Positions 36,228 to 44,801 of a stretch of DNA of 45,692 nt are shown here, in pieces. Origin of the DNA: Cyanobacteria bacterium GSL.Bin1 (lineage in GTDB: Bacteria > Cyanobacteriota > Cyanobacteriia > Cyanobacteriales > Rubidibacteraceae). Within the stretch, counting starts at the first letter, position 1. Each line of letters begins with the position of its first letter. Both the position numbers and the translations under genes were made by a program. The stretch covers positions 1 to 45,692 of the forward strand of contig JAAANX010000038.1 of assembly GCA_009909085.1 (NCBI GenBank), in the 5' to 3' direction. Below the pieces are notes generated by a model. It was given only the letters and a program-made list of their open reading frames with translations. It was not told where the DNA came from and searched no databases.

Positions 36228-36980
36228 TTAAGAAGGGACAACCCGACGCCGTTGAACCGTTGCCAGGGCTTCCACTAAACTGCGCACCGTTGCCACCATC
36301 GCTACTTCATCATCGAGTTGATTAATGGCAGAACCGACACCGACACCGGAAGCACCCGCCGCGATCGCCATGGGAACTGTGACACTGGATAAGCCAGAAG
36401 CGCATAAAACAGGCACAAAAACGGCTTGGGAAATACTAGCTGCCGCCGCTAAAGTGGGAGTCGCTTTTTCAATCAATCCCAGCATTCCCCCATGAGTGGG
36501 ACTGCTACTGGTTCCGCCTTCGGTTTGAATAATATCAGCACCCGCTTCCACCAACTGCATTGCCAGTTCGACTTGTTCATCTAAAGGCAAAATATGAGGA
36601 ACCGTTACCGACAGCGTAATCGTTGGCAGTAACTGACGTGTTTGTCGGGTTAACGCTAAAACTTCTGCTGCTTCAAAGCGTCGCCCTTGGGCATAAAAGG
36701 TGTCGAAGTTACCAATTTCAATTAAATCTGCCCCCGCTTCTACACAGGGCAAAAAAGCCTCTGGATCAACTGCCGATACGCAAACCGGAAGAGACGTGAG
36801 GTCTTTTGCCATCTTCACTAATTCAGCATCTGCAGCAATATCCACAAACGTTGCCCCACCAGCACTGGCAGCTTTAATGACTTGGGCAACCTTGGCGCGA
36901 TCAAAATTATTCAACCCACTAATTACTTTCAGGACATCCTGATGCTGAAATGCTCCTTCTAAATTCGGGTGCATAGTCAT
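36228..36980 (-). CDS. ycf23: DUF561/Ycf23 family TIM-barrel protein
   Basis: A 250-aa protein that looks like a TIM barrel, with KVISGLNNFDRAKVAQVIKAASAGGATFVDIAA, PVCVSAVDPEAFLPCVEAGADLIEIGNFD, GADIIQTEGGTSSSPTHGG and PVLCASGLSSVTVPMAIAAGASGVGVG. The Gly-rich loops resemble phosphate-binding sites of such barrels. The family is found in cyanobacteria and plastids, and its reaction is unknown. The first ATG has AAGGA ten bases before it. A second ATG two codons later is possible. Confidence 0.9.
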   Translation of the reverse strand: MTMHPNLEGAFQHQDVLKVISGLNNFDRAKVAQVIKAASAGGATFVDIAADAELVKMAKDLTSLPVCVSAVDPEAFLPCVEAGADLIEIGNFDTFYAQGRRFEAAEVLALTRQTRQLLPTITLSVTVPHILPLDEQVELAMQLVEAGADIIQTEGGTSSSPTHGGMLGLIEKATPTLAAAASISQAVFVPVLCASGLSSVTVPMAIAAGASGVGVGSAINQLDDEVAMVATVRSLVEALATVQRRRVVPS

Positions 36981-37308
36981 TGTTGAATTTTCCTTAAAAT
37001 CTCTTAATCTGGAGAGCCATTATAGCTGATTCTTGTTACTCATCGAACCGCGTAATTCTGTTCTCTCTTCCCCTTACTTATCAAAAAAGTGTGTTTTTGT
37101 CTTTTCCTTTACAGGATCGTTACATTACCACCTGAGAAATAATCGTTACGGTTCTACTTGCATCAGGAAATTGAGCGCTTTTCGCAAACATTACTATTTG
37201 CAAACTCTCATTAAATCTTCTTACAAAGCTGGCAACTCCGGAAATGGTTTCGGTTTAATGAAAACAAAGAAGCAGAGTGTATTTTTTCAGAAATAAATTA
37301 AGGGTACC
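36981..37308. other. Intergenic region, 328 bases
   Basis: AT-rich spacing between divergent genes. Reading frames in it lack family-like composition and I see no clear RNA fold or repeat. Confidence 0.3.
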
Positions 37309-37623
37309 ATGAAGCGATATCCACAACTCACCCGATTAATTTGGAATTATTATCGAGAAAATAAGTCCGAATCCCAACAATTGAAAATCTTAGGAAATTG
37401 CAAAGTCAATCGGCGTTGGGGTGATTTTCGGATTAACTGCCCAAATTCGGAATTGGCGAATGCAGTCTGCGATTTAATTCCTTTATTAGAACTGCCAATT
37501 ATTAAGTTACGTTTAGCAAAACGCATTAAAATTTTAGTTGAAGGGCGTTTGTTTCGTTCAGTTGCCGTCGGCTCTCAACACCTGAGTCCGGCGGATGCGA
37601 GGAAGTTTTTAACAAACTATTGA
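37309..37623 (+). CDS. Small basic protein of unknown function
   Basis: A 104-aa protein (MKRYPQLTRLIWNYYRENKSE...) with an unusual number of basic residues, one small CKVNRRWGDFRINCPN element and a helical C-terminus (SPADARKFLTNY). The coding pattern looks real and the start is preceded by AGGGTACC. I do not recognise the family, and no neighbour gives a hint. A TTGACC/GGTCAA palindrome overlaps the stop codon. Nucleic-acid binding is only suggested by charge. Confidence 0.55.
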   Translation: MKRYPQLTRLIWNYYRENKSESQQLKILGNCKVNRRWGDFRINCPNSELANAVCDLIPLLELPIIKLRLAKRIKILVEGRLFRSVAVGSQHLSPADARKFLTNY

Positions 37624-37697
37624 CCAACGGTCAAAGCCGGCACCTTCTTGAACAGAAGACGTAATCTTTGACGCCTGTCAAGAAATCTGTTTTAGTA

Positions 37698-37731
37698 TAA
37701 AAAAGAGAGTAATCGGGCAAGATCACTCTCT
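37698..37731 (-). terminator. Rho-independent terminator of doxX-like gene
   Basis: On the minus strand AGAGAGT (with a further three pairs past a mismatch) and ACTCTCT enclose a short loop and are followed by TTTTTT (37698-37703), a textbook terminator about 30 bases after the gene end. Confidence 0.88.
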
Positions 37732-37760
37732 CATTCAGTTATCTAAGTAGCGGTTAGAAG

Positions 37761-38306
37761 CTATTTAGAAGCAACTTTTTCTTCGATATTCTCAGTAGCC
37801 TGTTGAGCATCTTGGCGGATCTGTTCAGGCTGCTGTTCTTCAGAGAGGACTTGCGCGCTAAGCCAACTGCTAATGAAGGTGTCAACGGAGAATAAGCCAC
37901 CCCCATTAATGAGGAAGAAGAGGAAGCAGCTGGCATAAATGGATGAGAGTTCTAAATAGGGAATACTGAAACCGGCAACTAAGATATGGTGATACATGGC
38001 GATTGCCATTGTCCCAACTAAACCCAGTGCAGCCGGGCGCGTCAGTAACCCTAAGGCAACCAAGGGGGCCCCGATCAATTCAGTGTAGGCAGCAACATAA
38101 CTGAAGAAGATCGGAAAAGGTAGTCCAATCACTTCTACGTAAGCCGTTGCAAAGCTTTCAATGTCAGATAGTTTATCGAGTCCGTTGTGAATCATCATCA
38201 CACCCACAACGACTCGCAGAATTGCCCAAACAGACTGGGACCAATAGTTAGCGCTGAAGTTAGAGCGCAAGAGTTTTGATGATAAATCAAGTGCTTTTTG
38301 AACCAT
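37761..38306 (-). CDS. DoxX family membrane protein
   Basis: A 181-aa protein with four hydrophobic helices and the DoxX motifs VWAILRVVVGVMMIHNGLDKL, FSYVAAYTELIGAPLVALGLLTRPAAL and MAIAMYHH. DoxX proteins are small quinone-linked or redox-associated membrane proteins with poorly defined roles. The acidic C-terminus (about residues 152-181) lacks similarity to the core. It has its own terminator and no operon partner. Confidence 0.88.
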   Translation of the reverse strand: MVQKALDLSSKLLRSNFSANYWSQSVWAILRVVVGVMMIHNGLDKLSDIESFATAYVEVIGLPFPIFFSYVAAYTELIGAPLVALGLLTRPAALGLVGTMAIAMYHHILVAGFSIPYLELSSIYASCFLFFLINGGGLFSVDTFISSWLSAQVLSEEQQPEQIRQDAQQATENIEEKVASK

Positions 38307-38668
38307 TATGTTTTATATTTTTCCTGAAGTAGCTCGTGCATGGGATTAAGCTCAATGAAGAGTAAATGCAAGTTGAGGCGGTAATTTTCTCCCCCCTGAA
38401 AACAAAGAATAGGACTTTCGATTTTTGTCCTTTCCAGCAAAGAAGCCTTCCATTAGGGGAGACGTACGCTTTAACTGGCATATATTGCTGTGAAATAAAT
38501 TTTTCTTTTACTCTTCTTTTACAAATATAAAGTAAAACTAAATAAATCGCAATAAAACTTAGTAAATAGAATTGACTTTTCTCAGAATTTTTTCTTCCCT
38601 TGAACTTACTCACAGCTTGCTAAACTGAGGAAAGCCCATCACACCCTTATTTATGTGGAGGAGAAACC
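38307..38668. other. Divergent intergenic region before vanY-like operon
   Basis: This 362-base gap should hold promoters for the doxX-like gene (minus) and the vanY-like operon (plus). It is AT-rich. No repeat, known riboswitch or strong fold was seen. Confidence 0.3.
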
Positions 38669-39469
38669 TTGTCTGTTGGGAATAATCAACCCTCTCCTGA
38701 TGAAATTCCAGAAGCCTTGAGAGATGTCACTCCCATTGTCAAAACCAAACGGAATCGTTTCTGGCTTTGGCTGGGAACTGGTGTAGGCTTAGCCATAGTC
38801 GGTGCAATGATTGGAGTCTATCTCTGGAATGAAAATTCAAACCTGAGAGTGGCCTCTACCCCACAAGTGCTAGAAAACCTGACATCACAACCAGAAAAAA
38901 AGAACGAGACAGCGCAAACCGAACAAGAAGCGTTATCCTCAAAAGCCGTCCTCCAAGAAAGCCGTCCTGATTTATTGGGGCATTTGCCTTATGAAGCGGC
39001 ATCTCCGGAAACTTTAACGCCCGTTACCGCTGATGGTCGCATTCAGTTGAAAACCCCTGCTGCGGAAGACTTTTTGCAGATGCAAGCGGATGCTCGGCGG
39101 GAAGGAGTGTTGTTAGTCCCTTTATCAGGGTTTCGTTCTCTTGCCCAGCAAGAAGACCTCTTTTTTGGGGTGAAAGCGCAACGGCGGCAAAGAACAACGG
39201 AACGAGCGGAAGTGAGTGCCCCCCCAGGATATAGCGAACATCATACGGGTTATGCCATTGATATTGGTGATGGGAAAGCCCCCGCCACTCATGTGGAAAA
39301 AAGTTTTGCTGAAACGGAAGCCTTTGCTTGGTTAGAAGCGAATGCAGCCCGCTACAACTTTGAATTGTCTTTTCCAGAAGAGAATGCGCAGGGAATTAGT
39401 TATGAACCTTGGCATTGGCGCTATGTTGGTAATCAAGAAAGCTTAGAAATTTTTTATAAAAACCAATAA
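38669..39469 (+). CDS. VanY-like D,D-carboxypeptidase (M15B)
   Basis: A 266-aa membrane-anchored peptidase. A cytoplasmic stub, one helix (residues about 30-50, WLWLGTGVGLAIVGAMIGVYLW), a Gln/Glu-rich linker and a C-terminal zinc domain. SGFRSLAQQEDLF, GYSEHHTGYAIDIGDG and YEPWHWRYVG provide His, Asp and His ligands of the M15B type. It should trim D-alanine from peptidoglycan stems. The start is a TTG after GGAGGAGAAACC. The next gene follows two bases after the stop. Confidence 0.88.
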   Translation: MSVGNNQPSPDEIPEALRDVTPIVKTKRNRFWLWLGTGVGLAIVGAMIGVYLWNENSNLRVASTPQVLENLTSQPEKKNETAQTEQEALSSKAVLQESRPDLLGHLPYEAASPETLTPVTADGRIQLKTPAAEDFLQMQADARREGVLLVPLSGFRSLAQQEDLFFGVKAQRRQRTTERAEVSAPPGYSEHHTGYAIDIGDGKAPATHVEKSFAETEAFAWLEANAARYNFELSFPEENAQGISYEPWHWRYVGNQESLEIFYKNQ

Positions 39470-39471
39470 CA

Positions 39472-40134
39472 ATGAGTGATGTTAATTTAGAGCAGTTATC
39501 TCAGCAGCTGGAAAGTTCCAGTCAGCGCGATCGCATGGTGGCCTTAGCGCGGCTGAGAGATGTTGATCCCGAACAAGCGGTTCCCCTGATTAAAAAAGTT
39601 TTATATGATAAAAGTTTGCAGATTCGTTCAATGGCTGTGTTTGCTTTGGGAGTAAAACCAACCGCAGAGTCTTTTCCGCTGCTTTTGGAATGTCTTGAAG
39701 ATGAGGATTATGGGATTCGGGCGGATGCCGCAGGGGCAATGGGCTATTTGCAAGATCAACGGGCTTTTGAGCCTTTGGTACGGTTATTTTATGAAGATAC
39801 CAACTGGTTGGTACGATTTAGTGCAGCGGTCTCTTTAGGTAATCTCAAAAATCCAGAAGCGAAGCAAGTGTTGCTAGAAGCCCTCAATAGTGAAGAAGTG
39901 GTTTTACAACAAGCCGCGATCGCGGCTTTGGGAGAAATTAAAAGTAGCGATGCGATTGAAGAAATGTTACGCTTCGCCCAATCTGAAGATTGGCTGGTGC
40001 GTCAACGCCTCGCCGAAGCCCTCGGCAACTTTGCCACTGATCAAAGTATCTCCGCCCTGAATTACTTAAAGAAAGATAGCCACCCCCAAGTGAGCAAAGC
40101 AGCAACGATTTCTTTAGAAAAACTTGCCAATTAA
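39472..40134 (+). CDS. nblB: HEAT-repeat protein, NblB-like
   Basis: A 220-aa protein made of five or six HEAT-like repeats (QIRSMAVFALGVK, YGIRADAAGAMGYL, WLVRFSAAVSLGNL, VLQQAAIAALGEI, WLVRQRLAEALGNF). Size and sequence fit NblB, which acts in phycobilisome breakdown and is related to the CpcE/PecE bilin lyases. The next gene encodes a phycobiliprotein lyase, which supports a phycobilisome role. A different HEAT protein of the CpcE family cannot be fully excluded. Confidence 0.75.
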   Translation: MSDVNLEQLSQQLESSSQRDRMVALARLRDVDPEQAVPLIKKVLYDKSLQIRSMAVFALGVKPTAESFPLLLECLEDEDYGIRADAAGAMGYLQDQRAFEPLVRLFYEDTNWLVRFSAAVSLGNLKNPEAKQVLLEALNSEEVVLQQAAIAALGEIKSSDAIEEMLRFAQSEDWLVRQRLAEALGNFATDQSISALNYLKKDSHPQVSKAATISLEKLAN

Positions 40135-40150
40135 CTCAATTTTAGAAACG

Positions 40151-40684
40151 ATGATTGATATTAAAACTTTTTTTGAACAAAGTGAAGGCAAATGGTTTAC
40201 CCAACGGACTCAGTATAATCTGGCGCAAAACAAAGTCGAAAATGGTCAAGCTGAATTAACGGTCGAGTTATTGTCACTAGAAGATGGCGCGATCGCGGAT
40301 CTCTATGAACAAGTAGCTCGTCAACTGAGTGATCAAACCGCAACCGATTTATCTCATGGTGCTGGGGCAAGAATTAGTTGGGATGCTGATAGCCAAAAAG
40401 GCAGTAATTTAATTCTTTTGATTGCCGATGATACACAGCAACAGCAGGGAAAACTGATTCAAAAAACAATAAGTGGTGACTCTATTCCCACTGTCGGTCG
40501 CTTTACGCTTGGAGAAGATGAAGCCTTAACGCTATCTACCACTGCTCAAACAAACAGCATTATTAAAGAACGACTGTGGTTTGCTCATCCGAACTTACGC
40601 CTGCGCACGGTTTGGCAAGAAAATGAAACCGGACATCAAGGATGGGTTATGTTTTATTCTGAAATTCGCCGCATCACAAGTTAA
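40151..40684 (+). CDS. cpcS: CpcS/CpeS-type phycobiliprotein lyase
   Basis: A 177-aa lipocalin-like protein that attaches bilins to cysteine 84 of phycobiliprotein subunits. The start MIDIKTFFEQSEGKWFTQRT and the central GRFTLGEDEALTLSTTAQT followed by KERLWFAHPNLRLRT are family hallmarks. The acidic insert in the middle is variable in the family. The ATG at 40151 fits the family start better than a TTG at 40124. It lies 16 bases after the NblB-like gene. The 3' end overlaps a convergent gene by four bases. Confidence 0.9.
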   Translation: MIDIKTFFEQSEGKWFTQRTQYNLAQNKVENGQAELTVELLSLEDGAIADLYEQVARQLSDQTATDLSHGAGARISWDADSQKGSNLILLIADDTQQQQGKLIQKTISGDSIPTVGRFTLGEDEALTLSTTAQTNSIIKERLWFAHPNLRLRTVWQENETGHQGWVMFYSEIRRITS

Positions 40685-41163
40685 TTCGCTTCTGAATTGG
40701 CAACTGCTTTCAGTTTTGAGTAAACCTGAGATTGATCGAGTAAGGGGGTAAAGCGGTCAATACTCAAGGAAGGTTCACGTGCTTCTTCTTCATCTTCGAT
40801 GACGGTTTCTGCCTCCAATTCTTCTTCAATTTCTGGTTCCGGTTCAGATATGGGGGAAGAATTTCTTCCTCTGTTTTCAACTGCAATAGAAACTTCGCGT
40901 AATGCTTTCGGTAGTCGATGACAAATTAACTGTTCAAACTCGTGAGTAAAGTGAAACTTGGGTTGACCCCGATGTTCCCAAAGGTTGAGAATGTGCTCCA
41001 CCGAAATTGTTTTATATCGTCCTAAATAGAGGGCTTCGATAATGGCTAAGCGAATCCAAGAAGCATCATATTCCTCTAACCAACGTGCTGCCAAGGTTTG
41101 CGATGTTTCTCCATCAAGTTCAAAACCATAGTTTTCAATTAAAACTTCAATCAGCTGTTCCAT
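40681..41163 (-). CDS. Conserved-looking cyanobacterial protein of unknown function
   Basis: A 160-aa protein. The first 80 residues are helical (LIEVLIENYGFELDGETSQTLAARWLEEYDASWIRLAIIEALYLGRYKTISVEHILNLWEHRG) and resemble small helix-rich adaptor or DNA-associated domains. The rest has a Glu-rich acidic stretch (residues 108-130) and the short end LDQSQVYSKLKAVAN. I do not recognise the family. It converges on cpcS with overlapping stops. Confidence 0.65.
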   Translation of the reverse strand: MEQLIEVLIENYGFELDGETSQTLAARWLEEYDASWIRLAIIEALYLGRYKTISVEHILNLWEHRGQPKFHFTHEFEQLICHRLPKALREVSIAVENRGRNSSPISEPEPEIEEELEAETVIEDEEEAREPSLSIDRFTPLLDQSQVYSKLKAVANSEAN

Positions 41164-41210
41164 GACTACCCTAACCCAAGGAAGTAATAGTTTCTCGATC
41201 AGTATATCAG

Positions 41211-41242
41211 TAATAATACGTAACTGTAATAATACGTAACTG
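41211..41242. repeat. Perfect 16-bp tandem duplication
   Basis: TAATAATACGTAACTG occurs twice back to back (41211-41226, 41227-41242) in the 180-base gap upstream of the unknown minus-strand gene. Confidence 0.9.
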
Positions 41243-41343
41243 TTTTCGTTTGTTAGTATTTTATTTTACCTATTATACCTGTAGTTTACTGATCTCTCCC
41301 AAATTCATCAAGCGATATTCTTCACATGAGTCAATGATGCTTG

Positions 41344-42855
41344 CTAGAAGGTCACTGTCATCCTCATCGTACTAGTCAGAATATCAGCTTCTCTTCGATT
41401 TTGATTCGGATTGAGATGCCAAATAATTCCTGGGGTAAGCGTAACCTGGTCACTCACTTGCCACTTGTAAAAACCTTCTAAATGCCAAGGAATCTGATTT
41501 TCTATGCCAGATTGGTTTTCTAAATAACCCAGATAGGGTTGAGCACCGACAATAATTCCCCCTAAATTATCTGTATGACCCAAGTCTGGAAAAATGATTG
41601 AAACCGCATAATTCCAAATTTCTCCGTCACCTTCACCTAGCGCCTTCACATCTGTGTAGCCAAAGCGACCCCCAAAGGCGAGTTTAGAATTAGCTTGCCA
41701 AAACACTTCCATCCCGTAGGCATTAGTCACTGTGGGAAATTGGGCTAGAATATCATTCACGACTGCGGTCCCCACAATCGTCTCTCCTTCAGAAAGTCCA
41801 TCGCTAAAACCAAAGTCTCCTTCTTGAAAATAGCTATGGAGATAATTCACGCCAAAAGAAAGATTGTCGGTCGCCTTCCACTTTAAACGCAGCCCTGTAC
41901 TATAAGAACCATTCCCGAAGCCGGTTTCTGGATCCTGTGCATCTGAAGTATAGTATCCTACTCCTACGTGCAGGAGATCATGGAGATAATGAGAAATCGC
42001 AACGCCAGTTCCACCGCCTAAACTCAGAATGGGGTTGCGTTGAGCAAAGGTCGAAAGGGTTGTGGTTCCAGCGTTATCATCTTCCAAAAAGGGATTAACT
42101 GCAGGGGTATTATAATCTGCATGCTGTCCCCCTTTTGCCGTTAACAAGGTACGCGTATTCTCACTCAGTGGGAAGCGATAACTGAGCTTACTCAGAATTA
42201 GCGTGTTATCTGTGTTACCACGCCATTGCTGGGTTTGAGTTAGTTCACTGGTCCCATTGGCTAAATTAGGAGTGATGCTATTCCCAGCTGTCAAACGAGT
42301 GAGGAGTGAGTCGCGACCGGTAAAGCTCGTCTTAAAATCAAGGCGCGATCGCGCTTGCCCAACAATGCCTGTTTCTTCTCCACTTTGAGCACTATGGGTA
42401 ACCGCTAAATTCACCACGCCCTGTAATTTAGTGGTGGTTGAAAACTGAGTAATTTCTAACTCTCGCACGAGCGCTGTTACACCATCCACTCGCCCTCGCA
42501 AAATCGACAGTTCTCGTGCAAATTCTGTTTGTAGTCGCTGGATAATCGGTTGTTCTTCTAAGCGAATCTTAATCTCCAATTGACCAATACAATGATTGAG
42601 TAAAGCGGCAAATTCATAACGACTCACCGCCTGCTCACCGCGAAAAGTTTGATCCGGATATCCGGCAACACATTGGTATTGTCTTTGCAAGGCTTGTAAC
42701 GCAGAAAATGCCCAGTGGCTCGTCTCAATATCTTTTAAATCAGTAACAGGTATCACAGGTGGCGCTAGAGTGGAATTGGGTTGAGCTTGCGCCGTGGATA
42801 CCTTCACCATTAACGGAAGGGCGAGGGTGAGTAAAAGCAGAGGGTAACGGTACAT
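41344..42855 (-). CDS. SLH-domain porin (OprB/iron uptake porin type)
   Basis: A 503-aa outer-membrane protein. A signal peptide (to about residue 25, ending STAQAQ) is followed by one SLH domain (TSHWAFSALQALQRQYQCVAGYPDQTFRGEQAVSRYEFAALLNHCI, about 45-90), a coiled coil (about 95-130) and a beta barrel of alternating hydrophobic strands. The last residues end in Phe. The SLH domain would anchor it to peptidoglycan. Cyanobacterial relatives act as general or iron-related porins. It starts 317 bases from bchE, divergently. Confidence 0.92.
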   Translation of the reverse strand: MYRYPLLLLTLALPLMVKVSTAQAQPNSTLAPPVIPVTDLKDIETSHWAFSALQALQRQYQCVAGYPDQTFRGEQAVSRYEFAALLNHCIGQLEIKIRLEEQPIIQRLQTEFARELSILRGRVDGVTALVRELEITQFSTTTKLQGVVNLAVTHSAQSGEETGIVGQARSRLDFKTSFTGRDSLLTRLTAGNSITPNLANGTSELTQTQQWRGNTDNTLILSKLSYRFPLSENTRTLLTAKGGQHADYNTPAVNPFLEDDNAGTTTLSTFAQRNPILSLGGGTGVAISHYLHDLLHVGVGYYTSDAQDPETGFGNGSYSTGLRLKWKATDNLSFGVNYLHSYFQEGDFGFSDGLSEGETIVGTAVVNDILAQFPTVTNAYGMEVFWQANSKLAFGGRFGYTDVKALGEGDGEIWNYAVSIIFPDLGHTDNLGGIIVGAQPYLGYLENQSGIENQIPWHLEGFYKWQVSDQVTLTPGIIWHLNPNQNRREADILTSTMRMTVTF

Positions 42856-42943
42856 AGCAGGGGATGAGTCCTCACAACGTGGAAATCTTGGGCAGGGTTT
42901 AGGTTAGCTAGTGTCATTTCTGATATTACCCTTAGCATTATTT

Positions 42944-42985
42944 CCGATCAGAAGCGTAAAGAATTTCAACAATCACGCTGATCGG
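42944..42985. promoter_or_regulatory. Inverted repeat between porin and bchE-like gene
   Basis: CCGATCA (42944-42950) and TGATCGG (42979-42985) are perfect arms, with GCGT and ACGC inside adding four pairs. It lies 57 bases upstream of the predicted bchE -35 box and may serve as an operator. The rest of the 317-base gap is AT-rich. Confidence 0.35.
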
Positions 42986-43041
42986 CAATTGTGCCGTGGC
43001 ACTATTTTTTTAAACTAGGTAACAATTTCAGAGAAGAGCTC

Positions 43042-43070
43042 TTGACACCATTTTTTAAGTAATTTACTTT
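43042..43070 (+). promoter_or_regulatory. Predicted promoter of the bchE-like gene
   Basis: TTGACA (43042-43047) and TACTTT (43065-43070) are 17 bases apart. The -35 box is a consensus match. About 100 bases of leader remain before the ATG. Confidence 0.55.
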
Positions 43071-43172
43071 ATAGTTATTTAGTTTTTTTTAAATCAAGTC
43101 TTAACAAGAGATGGCGTGAGGGTGTGTTGAAAAATCACACCGGCTTTAACCGTCTCAAGGAGGAATAATAGA

Positions 43173-44741
43173 ATGCGCATTTTGATGATTCAACCCAATT
43201 ACCATGCCGGTGGTGCCGAAATTGCCGGAAATTGGCCGCCAAGTTGGGTTCCTTATGTGGGGGGTGCCCTGAAGCAAGCTGGGTTCACCAATGTCCGATT
43301 TGTAGATGCAATGAGTCAAAACATCTCGGATGAGGTGTTAGCGCAGATTATCGAAACGAATCAGCCAGATGTTGTCTTGGCAACTGCCATTACCCCGATG
43401 ATTTACCAGTCGGAAACAACGCTGAAAATTGCGAAGGACGTTTGTCCGAATGTGGTTACGGTAATGGGCGGAATTCATCCCACCTATATGTATGCCGAAG
43501 TTCTCAATGAAGCACCATGGGTGGATTATATTATTCGGGGAGAGGGGGAAGAAATCACTGTTAATTTGCTAAGCGCGATTGCGCTTGGAACCGATCAAAC
43601 GGATCGCGCTGAAATTAACGGCATTGCCTTCTTAGACAACGGGGAAGTGGTCGCCACCCCTGCCCATCCTCCGATTAAAAATTTGGATACGCTCAGCCCC
43701 GACTGGAGTCTTTTAGAATGGGAACATTATATCTATACGCCCCTGAATGTCCGAGTAGCGGTTCCCAATTATGCCAGAGGATGCCCCTTCCGGTGTCGCT
43801 TCTGTTCCCAGTGGCGGTTCTGGCGGAAATATCGATCGCGCACCCCAGAAAAATTTGTGGATGAAATCGAGACCCTAGTGAAAGACTACAAGGTCGGTTT
43901 CTTTATTCTGGCAGATGAAGAACCCACCATTAACCGTTCTCGTTTCATTGCCCTTTGTGAAGAACTGATTGAGCGCAACTTAGGAGTTCATTGGGGGATT
44001 AATACCCGTGTAACCGACGTTTTACGAGATGAAGAACTCTTGCCCCTCTACCGCAAAGCAGGCTTAGTTCACGTTTCTCTAGGCACTGAAGCGGCAGCAC
44101 AGTTAAACTTAAATCTTTTCCGGAAAGAAACGACCATTGAAGATAACAAACGGGCGGTGCAGTTACTGAAGAAAAACGGAATTGTTGCCGAAGCGCAGTT
44201 TATTATGGGGCTAGAAAACGAAACCCCAGAAACCATCGAAGAAACCTATCGCATGGCACTTGATTGGAATCCTGATATGGTGAACTGGAATATGTTTACT
44301 CCTTGGCCCTTTTCTGATTTATTCCAAGATCTCGGCGATCGCGTGGAAGTGCGAGACTATTCCCAATATAATTTTGTCACCCCGATTATGAAGCCCGATC
44401 ATATGGAACGGGAAGAGGTTTTGAAAGGAGTTTTGCGCAACTATGCTCGTTTCTATATGCGGAAAACTCTCGAATACTGGTTTGCCCGTGATCCCTTCAA
44501 ACGGAAATACTTACTCGGCTGCTTGAAAGCCTTTGCCAAAACAACTCTGAATAAGCGCTTCTATAATCTCGGTCGTGTCAAATACAAAGGCTTACAGACC
44601 AATATCGATCTCGGCTTTGATGAATCGAAAGTTTTTACTCGCGAAGAGTTAGCGCAACGGAAACGGGAACATCCTGAGTTAGAAGCCGATATGAGTTTTG
44701 CGGGAACGGTCTCCGGCAATCAAAACTCCTCTCAGCAGTAA
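43173..44741 (+). CDS. bchE: Oxygen-independent Mg-protoporphyrin ester cyclase (BchE/ChlE)
   Basis: A 522-aa cobalamin-binding radical SAM protein. The N-terminus ([25 protein letters not shown], then [14 protein letters not shown]) is the B12-binding fold of BchE-type proteins, and [13 protein letters not shown] holds Cys204, Cys208 and Cys211 for the 4Fe-4S cluster (CX3CX2C). It should form the fifth ring of chlorophyll under low oxygen, with oxygen from water. Cyanobacterial ChlE was shown to work this way in Leptolyngbya. The ribosome site is AAGGAGGA. Other radical SAM methylthio or hopanoid enzymes of the class are possible but fit less well. Confidence 0.8.
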   Translation: MRILMIQPNYHAGGAEIAGNWPPSWVPYVGGALKQAGFTNVRFVDAMSQNISDEVLAQIIETNQPDVVLATAITPMIYQSETTLKIAKDVCPNVVTVMGGIHPTYMYAEVLNEAPWVDYIIRGEGEEITVNLLSAIALGTDQTDRAEINGIAFLDNGEVVATPAHPPIKNLDTLSPDWSLLEWEHYIYTPLNVRVAVPNYARGCPFRCRFCSQWRFWRKYRSRTPEKFVDEIETLVKDYKVGFFILADEEPTINRSRFIALCEELIERNLGVHWGINTRVTDVLRDEELLPLYRKAGLVHVSLGTEAAAQLNLNLFRKETTIEDNKRAVQLLKKNGIVAEAQFIMGLENETPETIEETYRMALDWNPDMVNWNMFTPWPFSDLFQDLGDRVEVRDYSQYNFVTPIMKPDHMEREEVLKGVLRNYARFYMRKTLEYWFARDPFKRKYLLGCLKAFAKTTLNKRFYNLGRVKYKGLQTNIDLGFDESKVFTREELAQRKREHPELEADMSFAGTVSGNQNSSQQ

Positions 44742-44801
44742 GCTGGAAATACTGGAAAATATTGCTTAGGAAAAGAGCATGGATGCATTCAGGTAATTAT
44801 T

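Noticed and set aside
36017-36241. Minus-strand frame of 74 aa after the Ycf23-like gene
   Set aside because: It crosses the hairpin at 36174-36216 and a common intergenic-type ACCACAAAGATAC sequence, without protein-like character.
37033-37296. Plus-strand frame of 87 aa in the gap before 37309
   Set aside because: Composition is that of AT-rich noncoding DNA and there is no ribosome site.
38287-38613. Minus-strand frame of 108 aa upstream of the doxX-like gene
   Set aside because: It overlaps the doxX-like start, lies in promoter DNA, and has no recognisable pattern.
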